Shown here in pieces: positions 1 to 5,235 of a stretch of DNA of 5,235 bases. The stretch is from assembly GCA_947372365.1 (NCBI GenBank), contig CANBTK010000207.1, positions 1 to 5,235 on the forward strand, written 5' to 3'. The DNA comes from Flavipsychrobacter stenotrophus. Its GTDB lineage: Bacteria; Bacteroidota; Bacteroidia; Chitinophagales; Chitinophagaceae. Within the stretch, counting starts at the first letter, position 1. Each line of letters starts with the position of its first letter. Under the pieces are notes generated by a model. It saw nothing but the letters and a program-made list of their open reading frames with translations, made no database searches and was not told the DNA's origin. The position numbers and the translations under genes are program-made.

Positions 1-45
1 AAAGATTTAAACCGGCAACGTGATAAAACGTGAACATCAAATAAG
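1..45. other. unresolved left flank, possible edge of a neighbouring gene
   Basis: Two incompatible readings are open. On the plus strand, frame 1 reads KDLNRQRDKT and stops at TGA 31-33, which could be the C-terminus of an upstream gene. On the minus strand an ATG at 37-35 opens a frame (MFTFYHVAGLNL) that runs off the window edge, which could be the start of a divergent gene. In several Bacteroidota an N-acetylmuramoyl-L-alanine amidase gene lies next to lptD, but 12 residues are too few to identify it here. Neither reading is established. Confidence 0.25.
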
Positions 46-53
46 TATTTTTG
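46..53 (+). promoter_or_regulatory. candidate -7 promoter element of lptD (TATTTTTG)
   Basis: The octamer TATTTTTG matches the Bacteroidota -7 consensus TAnnTTTG exactly. It lies 9 nt before the ATG at 63, so transcription would begin almost at the start codon. No convincing TTTG -33 element is seen at the expected distance upstream, which weakens the call. The element overlaps the alternative TTG start at 51. Confidence 0.45.
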
Positions 54-62
54 CCCCCGCCT

Positions 63-2732
63 ATGTGCCTGCACGGTAAATTTATTTCAAAATTCTCATC
101 ATTGCATTGCTTTACCCTGTGTATCGCAATGATTTTTATGTTCTTTATAACAAATAAGGCTTCAGCACAAGAAAAAAGCCAAAATATAAGGGAAAGTAAA
201 ATACAAAAAGACAGTATCGGACTGAAAAGCGGTAGCGACACCGTCAAAACTTCAAAATCAGATTCTGCGAAGAAAAATAACCTTGAAGCTACCCTGGGCA
301 TTAAGATATCAAAAGACGCACTTTCATCCGTCGTTAAAGCTGACGCGCAGGATTCCGCAGTTTTAGATATGCAGGTGAACCAATCATTCCTGTACGGGAA
401 AACACAGGTAACCTATGAGGATATACAGATAAACTCCGGGCAGGTAATATTTAACCAAGGGACCAATGTTGTAACAGCCGCCCCCCCCTTGCCCGAAGCC
501 GCTAAGGATACCAGCATAGCCAAAAGGGGCACGTTTAAGCAAGGAAGCGAAAAATTCACTTTCGATTCTGTGCAATATAACTTTAAGAGCAAAAGGGCTA
601 TTGTGCGCAATGTACAAACGCAATATGGCGAAGGGTATATGCACAGCGAGCAAATCAAGCGCAACCCGGACCAGGTAATTTATGGCTCACACAGCATCTA
701 CACCACTTGCGCGCTTGATACGCCGCACTTTGGTATTTATGCCGGTAAAATAAAAGTGGTGCCTAATAAACTCATCGTTTCAGGCCCGGCAAACATTAAT
801 ATAATGGGCGTGCCCACCCCTATCTTCCTGCCCTTTGCGCTATTCCCTATTTCGCAGAAACAGAAATCGGGCTTTGTGATACCTACTTATACTATTGAGG
901 AATCGCGTGGGCTGGGCCTGCTGAATGGTGGCTACTATTTTTACCTGAATGACAATGTGGACCTGCTGGCCCAAACCAATTTCTATACTAAGGGTAGCTA
1001 TGCGGTGAGCGGAGTAAGCAATTATTCAAACATATACCATTACCACGGCGGGGTTAATGTCAGCTACGCCTTTAATAAAACAGGGGAATCGTTTGAACCG
1101 GGAGCAAGTGTAAAAAAGGACTTTATCGTAAACTGGCGCCATTCCAGCGATGCCAAATCTGTGCCGGGGCAAACATTTAACGCATCGGTTCAGTTAGGTA
1201 CGTCTTCTTTTTACTCCAACAACAGTTACGACCCCAACCAGATATTGCAGAACCAATACCAGTCTAACATTACGTACAGTAAAAACTGGCAGGGAAAGCC
1301 ATTTGGCTTAACCATAAGTGCACTGCATAGCCAGAACACGGGCACCAAGCAAATTAATGTAACCCTGCCTCAGGTCAATTTCCACGTTACCCAGTTTAAC
1401 CCGTTTGTAAGCAAGCGGAGCATCGGCAGCCATTGGTACGACAAAGTAACATCCAGCTACAACGTGGATATGATGAATAAAACCACCTTCTACGATAGTA
1501 CTTTCAATATCAACAACCTATCGGCACGCGACTTCCAGAGTGGCATACACCACAGTGTACCTGTAAGTGCAAGCTATACCGTGCTCAGGTACATTAATAT
1601 GTCATTTGGCATTAACTATAACGAATATTGGCTTACGCGGAAAATAATACAGGGGTATAACGATGGCGACCATAGGATAGACAGCACTATAAAAGATGGC
1701 TTTTTCGCCGAAAGGGATTTCAATACCAGCGTTAACCTGTCCACCCGCATATACGGGATGAAGGTTTTCAAGCACGGCAGCCTGCGTGGCATAAGGCACG
1801 TAATTACCCCCAATGTAGGTATATCGTACCATCCCGATTTTGCCGCATCGCCCTTTAACTATTACTACCAGGCACGGCTCGATTCCACTGACAGGCTAAC
1901 ACAACTATCGCCTTACTTTAACCCGACTGGAGGGTCGCCCGCAGCAGGCAAAGTGGGTGCCATTAATTTCGGGCTGAATAATAACCTGCAGATTAAAGTA
2001 AAATCGGGGAAAGACACCGCTACTGGCACCAGGAACGTAACATTAATTGACGGGCTGAGTTTTAACTCATCTTACAATGCCGCTGTTGACTCCTTCCAGT
2101 GGAGCGCAATTGGGGTTGCATTCCGCACTAATATTTTAGATAAGATCAACATTACGTCCAGTGCCTCGTTTGACCCTTATGCTATTGACTATAATACAGG
2201 CAAGCGCATAAAAACAACCATTTTCGACCAGGGCGGCGGGCTGGGCAGGTTTACCAGGGCTAACCTTTCAGCGGGTGCCAACTTCCACTCTAAAAGCAAG
2301 AAAGGCCCGGGCAGCCCAACCAATAGCGAAGAATATACCCGCATTATGCGCAATGCCGCCTATAACGAGTATGTAGATTTCAATATACCATGGAGCGTAA
2401 ACCTGAGCTACACCATGGACGCAGCCAACAACTATTCATACTATGGCAAAAAAGACACGATTGTTATTACCCATAACGCAACGGTAGCGGGCGAATTGCA
2501 GGTTACCCAGCGCTGGAAGGTATCAGTAAACAGTGGTTACAACTTCACCCAGAAACAGCTTACCCTTACCTCAATCGATGTTTTCCGCGACTTGCACTGC
2601 TGGGCTATGCACCTGCAAACCTACCCCTTCGGCCCACGCAAAAGCTTCAACTTCACCCTCAACGTAAAAGCGGCTGTACTACAGGACTTAAAGATTATGC
2701 GCCGCAGGGATTACAGGGATACGCCGCTGTAG
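63..2732 (+). CDS. lptD: LptD-like outer-membrane LPS assembly protein
   Basis: This is the outer-membrane component of the Lpt bridge, which takes LPS from the periplasmic side and inserts it in the outer leaflet. The protein is 889 aa from ATG 63. A signal peptide has a hydrophobic core at about residues 14-29 and an ASA/QEK cleavage site after residue 35. A Lys/Ser/Asp-rich linker follows to about residue 95. The LptA/OstA-like periplasmic domain (about 105-240) includes YGKTQVTYEDI and YTTC. The LptD junction motif follows (VPTPIFLP at 250-257, SGFVIP at 269-274). The rest has alternating aromatic and polar strands typical of a beta barrel and ends in DLHCW at 843-847 and a basic tail. 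The mature protein has only two cysteines, C216 and C846. TTG 51 in the same frame would add four residues. I prefer ATG 63 because the signal peptide is complete from there and TTG 51 falls inside the candidate promoter. The barrel closest to Bacteroidota LptD explains the low similarity expected to E. coli LptD. Confidence 0.9.
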   Translation: MCLHGKFISKFSSLHCFTLCIAMIFMFFITNKASAQEKSQNIRESKIQKDSIGLKSGSDTVKTSKSDSAKKNNLEATLGIKISKDALSSVVKADAQDSAVLDMQVNQSFLYGKTQVTYEDIQINSGQVIFNQGTNVVTAAPPLPEAAKDTSIAKRGTFKQGSEKFTFDSVQYNFKSKRAIVRNVQTQYGEGYMHSEQIKRNPDQVIYGSHSIYTTCALDTPHFGIYAGKIKVVPNKLIVSGPANINIMGVPTPIFLPFALFPISQKQKSGFVIPTYTIEESRGLGLLNGGYYFYLNDNVDLLAQTNFYTKGSYAVSGVSNYSNIYHYHGGVNVSYAFNKTGESFEPGASVKKDFIVNWRHSSDAKSVPGQTFNASVQLGTSSFYSNNSYDPNQILQNQYQSNITYSKNWQGKPFGLTISALHSQNTGTKQINVTLPQVNFHVTQFNPFVSKRSIGSHWYDKVTSSYNVDMMNKTTFYDSTFNINNLSARDFQSGIHHSVPVSASYTVLRYINMSFGINYNEYWLTRKIIQGYNDGDHRIDSTIKDGFFAERDFNTSVNLSTRIYGMKVFKHGSLRGIRHVITPNVGISYHPDFAASPFNYYYQARLDSTDRLTQLSPYFNPTGGSPAAGKVGAINFGLNNNLQIKVKSGKDTATGTRNVTLIDGLSFNSSYNAAVDSFQWSAIGVAFRTNILDKINITSSASFDPYAIDYNTGKRIKTTIFDQGGGLGRFTRANLSAGANFHSKSKKGPGSPTNSEEYTRIMRNAAYNEYVDFNIPWSVNLSYTMDAANNYSYYGKKDTIVITHNATVAGELQVTQRWKVSVNSGYNFTQKQLTLTSIDVFRDLHCWAMHLQTYPFGPRKSFNFTLNVKAAVLQDLKIMRRRDYRDTPL

Positions 2733-2755
2733 TTTATCTGAACAGTGATTTTAAT

Positions 2756-2797
2756 GTGCTTTTTGGGAGTATGATGATGGATAGCCAAACACAGCAC
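2756..2797. terminator. imperfect dyad between convergent genes, possible bidirectional terminator
   Basis: GTGCT (2756-2760) pairs with AGCAC (2793-2797), and TTTGG (2762-2766) pairs with CCAAA (2785-2789). The two stems are separated by a 1 x 3 internal loop and enclose an 18-nt apical loop. It lies between the stops of lptD (plus) and the anti-sigma gene (minus), where a shared terminator is expected. There is no clean U-tract on either strand, so it is at best a weak intrinsic terminator. Confidence 0.35.
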
Positions 2798-2804
2798 CAT
2801 TGAG

Positions 2805-2828
2805 CCAGTCAGCAATTGAGCAATTAAA
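2805..2828. repeat. short degenerate 8-bp tandem repeat
   Basis: Two adjacent units, CAATTGAG (2813-2820) and CAATTAAA (2821-2828), share their first five bases and are preceded by a weaker unit, CCAGTCAG (2805-2812). The array ends 2 bp before the anti-sigma stop codon. It is only about three units long and could be chance. It is recorded because it is the only repeat-like tract in the convergent gap. Confidence 0.35.
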
Positions 2829-2830
2829 CA

Positions 2831-3673
2831 CTACGATTTACCCATCACATAGATATTCTCCATAGTAGGCGACGGCACCCCACCCTCTTTTTCGAGGGAT
2901 ATGGCGAACGCTTCGCCACGGGCTACTGGCTTGCCTACTTTTTGAATGAGTGAGGTGTTGGCTATATTATTGGGTAATACGCCCATATCTACTGGTTTGC
3001 CATCCTGCATTACCCAAAGCTGGTACTGCATGCCTGCTGGCGGCTGCGGCAACCCATCAACCATCACATAGGCTTCTGCTTTATCCTTGCTCCAGTATAG
3101 GGTGGCTGCCATTGGGTGGCCTTTAAGCACGGTATGCATCACTATGGTCTGCATATCATTGTCTGCCATCATGGTTTTACCCTTGGTATAGTTGTCCACT
3201 ACAGCTACAAGTTTCTGCTGCTGCGCCTGCATAGAGTCCAGCTTGCTGTTCATTGCAAAACTTTCCTTTTTCTGCAGGCTGTTCTGGTACCAGAAAATAG
3301 TATTTAATGCCATGCTGCCAATGAGCGCAGCCCATACGGCAGCCCTGCTAAAACGTGTATGGCGCATATCGGGCGACAAAGGCAGCACTCGCCCCGCAGG
3401 CCTCGCTTCCGCCACATCATTGCCTGCACCAGCATTACTAGTGGCTGGCTGGGTTTGTATTGTGTTCCATATTTTATCCTGCAAGCCGGCAGGAGGCGGC
3501 ACAGATTCCGAAATTGCCAATTGAAGCATTGCCTCTTCTATAGCGGCTGCTTCTTTAGCAAGTTCGGGGTAGCGGGCAATATCCGCCTGTACCTTCGCCA
3601 TCTCCCCTTCCGGGAGTATGCCGAGTACAAAAGCTTCTAAATTGCCCGATTCTATGTATTCCTTTATGTCCAC
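2831..3673 (-). CDS. RskA-type transmembrane anti-sigma factor
   Basis: This is a membrane-anchored regulator that holds the sigma factor encoded just upstream inactive until a signal triggers its release. The protein is 280 aa. Residues 1-70 form the cytoplasmic sigma-binding domain, opening with DIKEYIESGNLEAFVLG, a sequence typical of Bacteroidota RskA-like proteins. Residues 70-110 are a Pro/Ala-rich linker. One membrane segment spans about 111-129. Residues 133-160 are Gln/Lys-rich and possibly coiled. The periplasmic RskA domain covers about 170-278, with GLPQPPAGMQYQLWVMQDGKPVDMGVL and a closing GGVPSPT region. There is no cysteine, so it is not a zinc-binding ZAS-type anti-sigma factor. 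The start is GTG 3673, the only start that keeps the conserved N-terminus. A weak AGGAAA (3692-3687) lies 13 nt before it. The sigma stop is 21 nt upstream in the same frame, so the two genes are surely cotranscribed. The signal sensed cannot be read from the sequence. Confidence 0.9.
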   Translation of the reverse strand: MDIKEYIESGNLEAFVLGILPEGEMAKVQADIARYPELAKEAAAIEEAMLQLAISESVPPPAGLQDKIWNTIQTQPATSNAGAGNDVAEARPAGRVLPLSPDMRHTRFSRAAVWAALIGSMALNTIFWYQNSLQKKESFAMNSKLDSMQAQQQKLVAVVDNYTKGKTMMADNDMQTIVMHTVLKGHPMAATLYWSKDKAEAYVMVDGLPQPPAGMQYQLWVMQDGKPVDMGVLPNNIANTSLIQKVGKPVARGEAFAISLEKEGGVPSPTMENIYVMGKS

Positions 3674-3694
3674 TTCTTTATATAAGTTTCCTGC

Positions 3695-4243
3695 TTAATT
3701 ATTAAACTCCTCCCGTAATTGTTGCATAGCGCTTCTCAGGCGTGTCTTAACGGTACCCAATGGTACTTTTAATGCCTCTGAAACCTCACTGAGCGTATAA
3801 CCTTTAAAATAAGCCAGGTCAACAATCACAGCATATTCAGGCCGCAACTCCGCTACTATCTTCCTTAGCCCAATCGTATCGGTTGCCTGCTCCGTCCGCA
3901 TCACATTACCTGTATTACTTACGTCATCTTCACCCGTTTGGATTTTACCTTTCATAATTTCCCCTTTCGACCTCAGCTTGTCTATTGCTGTGTTGCGTGC
4001 CAGGTTCATCATCCAGGTATACAACCTGCCTTTACCAGGCTCGTACTTGCCTATGTTATTCCATATTTTCACGAACGCCTCCTGCAATACATCATTAGCG
4101 GTATGCTCGTCAAAAACGACCTTATTGATAACACTATACAAAACCCCTGAATAGTTTTTGTACAGATAGTTGAAAGCATCCTTGCTCTGCTGTTTCAGCA
4201 GCAGTACAAGTTCCTCTTCGCTATATGTTGTCGCTGTTGCCAA
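3695..4243 (-). CDS. ECF-family RNA polymerase sigma factor (SigK-like)
   Basis: This alternative sigma factor directs RNA polymerase to a specific promoter set. At 182 aa it has the usual two-domain ECF size. Sigma region 2 spans about residues 20-92, with DVLQEAFVKIWNNI (region 2.2) and TWMMNLARNTAIDKLR (region 2.3-2.4, promoter melting and -10 recognition). An acidic linker follows at 93-122. Sigma region 4 spans about 126-178, with ELRPEYAVIVDLAYFKGYTLSEVSEALKVPLGTVKTRLRSAMQQLR, the helix-turn-helix that reads the -35 element. Pairing with an RskA-like anti-sigma factor 21 nt downstream puts it in the SigK/SigL-like group. The start is TTG 4243. There is no ATG or GTG between it and the upstream in-frame stop, and the next internal Met is deep in region 2. 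A candidate -7 element lies 17 nt before the start. The target regulon is unknown. Confidence 0.92.
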   Translation of the reverse strand: MATATTYSEEELVLLLKQQSKDAFNYLYKNYSGVLYSVINKVVFDEHTANDVLQEAFVKIWNNIGKYEPGKGRLYTWMMNLARNTAIDKLRSKGEIMKGKIQTGEDDVSNTGNVMRTEQATDTIGLRKIVAELRPEYAVIVDLAYFKGYTLSEVSEALKVPLGTVKTRLRSAMQQLREEFNN

Positions 4244-4260
4244 TGGTAGTTTTTGGTAAT

Positions 4261-4268
4261 CAAATATA
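4261..4268 (-). promoter_or_regulatory. candidate -7 promoter element of the sigma/anti-sigma operon (TATATTTG)
   Basis: Read on the minus strand, TATATTTG matches the Bacteroidota TAnnTTTG consensus exactly and ends 17 nt before the TTG start at 4243. It would give a leader of about 10 nt. No clear TTTG -33 partner is seen 19-21 nt upstream. It would make the operon readable by the housekeeping sigma factor, in addition to any autoregulation. Confidence 0.45.
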
Positions 4269-4335
4269 TGGTAATATCGTTAAAATTGCAGCTATTCACA
4301 CGATTACCCTGCCCATGAGCCGGGTATCCGTAAAC

Positions 4336-4357
4336 TAACCGCCCCAATGAGCGGCTA
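4336..4357 (-). terminator. short stem-loop overlapping the def stop codon
   Basis: On the minus strand TAGCCGC (4357-4351) can pair with GCGGTTA (4342-4336) through seven pairs including one G-U, around an 8-nt loop. The left arm contains the def stop codon TAG. The G-U pair becomes an A-C mismatch on the plus strand, so the stem favours minus-strand RNA. There is no U-run after it, so it may be a weak terminator or an end-stabilising hairpin separating def from the sigma gene. Confidence 0.3.
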
Positions 4358-4933
4358 TTTGTGGAAAATCATCCGGTAGTCCACCTTCACCTTGCCGTTG
4401 CTTATATCGTCAAGCTTCTTTTTAATAAGCCTCTTTTTCAGCAATGGCAGGTAGTCAATAAAAAGCTTGCCTTCTATATGGTCATACTCATGCTGTATAA
4501 CGCGTGCAGTAATACCATGAAATTCGCCTTCCTGCTCTACAAAATTCTCGTCAAGGTATTTTATGCGCAGCAGTTTATGGCGCTGTATATCCTCCCTCAC
4601 TTTGGGTATGCTTAGGCAGCCTTCATTATAAGCCCATTTGTCGCCCCACTCATCTACCATATGGGCATTGATGAATACCTGCTTAATAGGTTTTTCGTTG
4701 GGGTATTTTGCCCTGTCCTCATCTTCAAAATCCTCAACAATCTGTTCAGTATCTACTATAAATAAACGGATGGGTTTATTTATCTGGGGTGCGGCAAGCC
4801 CAACCCCGTTGCTGTTATAAACTGTATCCCACATATCCGCAAGCAGCTTTTCAAGCCCTGGGTATTCTGGGGTTATATCATCGCAAACCTTTCTTAAAAC
4901 AGGATGGCCGTACGCCACAACCGGTAAAATCAT
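4355..4933 (-). CDS. def: peptide deformylase
   Basis: This enzyme removes the formyl group from the N-terminal Met of nascent proteins at the ribosome, using a metal ion (usually Fe2+). The protein is 192 aa. All three family motifs are intact: GVGLAAPQ at residues 43-50, EGCLSIP at 104-110, and QHEYDH at 147-152. The metal ligands are Cys106, His148 and His152, and Glu149 is the catalytic base. An acidic segment at about 66-80 (EDFEDEDRAKYPNE) is longer than in E. coli Def and is usual in Bacteroidota homologues, which accounts for the extra length. The C-terminal helix is Lys-rich (LLKKRLIKKKLDDI). The start is ATG 4933, giving the canonical N-terminus MILPVVAYGHPVLR. It lies divergent to guanylate kinase and 111 bp upstream of the sigma gene on the same strand. 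Confidence 0.97.
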   Translation of the reverse strand: MILPVVAYGHPVLRKVCDDITPEYPGLEKLLADMWDTVYNSNGVGLAAPQINKPIRLFIVDTEQIVEDFEDEDRAKYPNEKPIKQVFINAHMVDEWGDKWAYNEGCLSIPKVREDIQRHKLLRIKYLDENFVEQEGEFHGITARVIQHEYDHIEGKLFIDYLPLLKKRLIKKKLDDISNGKVKVDYRMIFHK

Positions 4934-4937
4934 GTAA

Positions 4938-4945
4938 TAAATATA
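4938..4945 (-). promoter_or_regulatory. weak candidate -7 element of def (TATATTTA)
   Basis: On the minus strand TATATTTA matches TAnnTTTG at all but the last position and ends 4 nt before the def ATG. The tract around it is A+T-rich, so a near match is easy by chance, and no spaced -33 element is seen. If real, def mRNA would be almost leaderless. Confidence 0.2.
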
Positions 4946-4954
4946 ATAATTAAG

Positions 4955-5033
4955 TGCCGCAAGTTACGTAATTTAGGAATAAGGAGGGCGCAAAAGCGTA
5001 GAACCCACGCCGCTTGCGGCATAATAAAGCCGC
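4955..5033. repeat. nested and overlapping inverted repeats in the def-gmk intergenic region
   Basis: TGCCGCAAG (4955-4963) and CTTGCGGCA (5013-5021) form a perfect 9-bp inverted repeat 49 bp apart. Inside it, GCGT (4996-4999) and ACGC (5007-5010) can form a hairpin with a 7-nt loop. The core GCGGC (5016-5020) can also pair with GCCGC at 5009-5013 (as a 4-bp stem with a CTTG loop) or with GCCGC at 5029-5033 (5 bp, 8-nt loop). Three partners therefore compete for one arm. The 8-bp palindrome TTACGTAA (4964-4971) abuts the left arm. The function is unknown. It could be a binding site, a structured leader or a small RNA. The whole 156-bp gap holds no gene that I can support. Confidence 0.5.
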
Positions 5034-5089
5034 GCATTACAAAAAAGTCATTTTTTTTTGCTTAATTCGCAGCAAATCAACTCAGTCAA

Positions 5090-5235
5090 TTGGCAACTGG
5101 TAAAATCATCATTATAACAGCCCCGTCGGGCTCAGGTAAAACAACTTTGGTAAAAAGGCTGTTGGAAAATTGCCCCGCCCTTAGTTTCTCTATTTCTGCA
5201 TGTACCAGGCAGCCCAGGCCGGGCGAGGTGCATGG
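5090..5235 (+). CDS. gmk: guanylate kinase, N-terminal 48 codons, cut by the window end
   Basis: This enzyme phosphorylates GMP to GDP with ATP in the purine nucleotide pathway. Only the first 48 codons plus 2 bases are present. The P-loop APSGSGKT is at residues 11-18, in the form usual for Bacteroidota guanylate kinases, after a short hydrophobic strand IIIIT. The start of the GMP-binding region, [16 protein letters not shown] at 34-49, carries the conserved Ser, Arg40, Arg43 and Glu46 positions. The start is TTG 5090. Only eight sense codons lie between it and an in-frame TAA at 5063-5065, and none of them is ATG, GTG or TTG. Codons Leu-Ser-Gln just before TTG could be part of the protein only if CTC at 5081 initiated, which is unlikely. 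No Shine-Dalgarno site is visible. Confidence 0.93.
   Translation, partial: MATGKIIIITAPSGSGKTTLVKRLLENCPALSFSISACTRQPRPGEVH

Noticed and set aside
51..53. TTG 51 as the lptD start
   Set aside because: It adds only MPPP before a complete signal peptide and lies inside the candidate -7 promoter element. ATG 63 is the simpler start, though TTG 51 is not strictly excluded.
384..664. Minus-strand open frames inside lptD
   Set aside because: They lie opposite a clear LptD reading frame with family motifs and show no recognisable domain. They are shadow frames.
1602..1832. Two minus-strand open frames in the lptD barrel region
   Set aside because: They overlap conserved barrel coding sequence and show no domain or initiation signal of their own.
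3116..3640. Plus-strand open frames across the anti-sigma gene
   Set aside because: They are antisense to a well-supported RskA-type protein and their translations are low-complexity Cys/His/Arg-rich strings typical of shadow frames.
3938..4150. Plus-strand open frame across the sigma gene
   Set aside because: It is antisense to the region 2 coding sequence and has no family similarity that I recognise.
4361..4820. Plus-strand open frames across def
   Set aside because: They are antisense to intact peptide deformylase motifs and have no independent support.
4981..4987. Perfect Shine-Dalgarno-like AAGGAGG on the plus strand
   Set aside because: No ATG, GTG or TTG follows within 5-12 nt, and the gmk start is about 100 nt away. 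There is no small ORF that it could serve.
5041..5060. A6-GTCA-T9 tract as a gmk promoter or a terminator
   Set aside because: The TTTTTTTG match to TAnnTTTG comes only from the poly-T run and lacks the key A. The A/T-only stem is too weak to be a terminator, and none is needed between divergent genes.

Overview
The window comes from a member of the Bacteroidota, probably of the Sphingobacteriales/Chitinophagales type. The evidence is a Bacteroidota-style LptD, an RskA-type anti-sigma factor with the IKEYIESG-like N-terminus usual in that phylum, a peptide deformylase with the acidic insert typical of the group, two perfect matches to the phylum's TAnnTTTG -7 promoter element, and few good Shine-Dalgarno sites. 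The genus cannot be resolved from this sequence alone.

Layout: (1) Positions 1-62 are a short flank ending in a candidate promoter. (2) Positions 63-2732 (+) encode an LptD-like outer-membrane LPS-assembly protein with signal peptide, periplasmic domain, C-terminal barrel and a conserved-looking cysteine pair. (3) Positions 2733-2830 are a convergent gap with an imperfect dyad and a short 8-bp repeat. (4) Positions 4243-2831 (-) hold an ECF sigma factor followed 21 nt later by its RskA-like anti-sigma factor. (5) Positions 4933-4355 (-) encode peptide deformylase, 111 bp upstream of the sigma gene. (6) Positions 4934-5089 are a divergent intergenic region with an unusually dense set of inverted repeats. 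(7) Positions 5090-5235 (+) are the first 48 codons of guanylate kinase, cut by the window end.

How the genes fit together: LptD inserts LPS into the outer membrane. The sigma/anti-sigma pair is a membrane-linked signalling switch that could respond to envelope or other extracytoplasmic cues, but nothing in the sequence ties it to LptD. Def and Gmk are housekeeping enzymes for N-terminal maturation of proteins and for GMP-to-GDP conversion. No mobile element, CRISPR array, RNA gene or defence system is visible.

I did not find an undescribed multi-gene system. The least explained signal is the inverted-repeat island at 4955-5033 between def and gmk. Next come the start-codon and promoter arrangements: three of the five genes have no usable ATG start, and lptD may be nearly leaderless.
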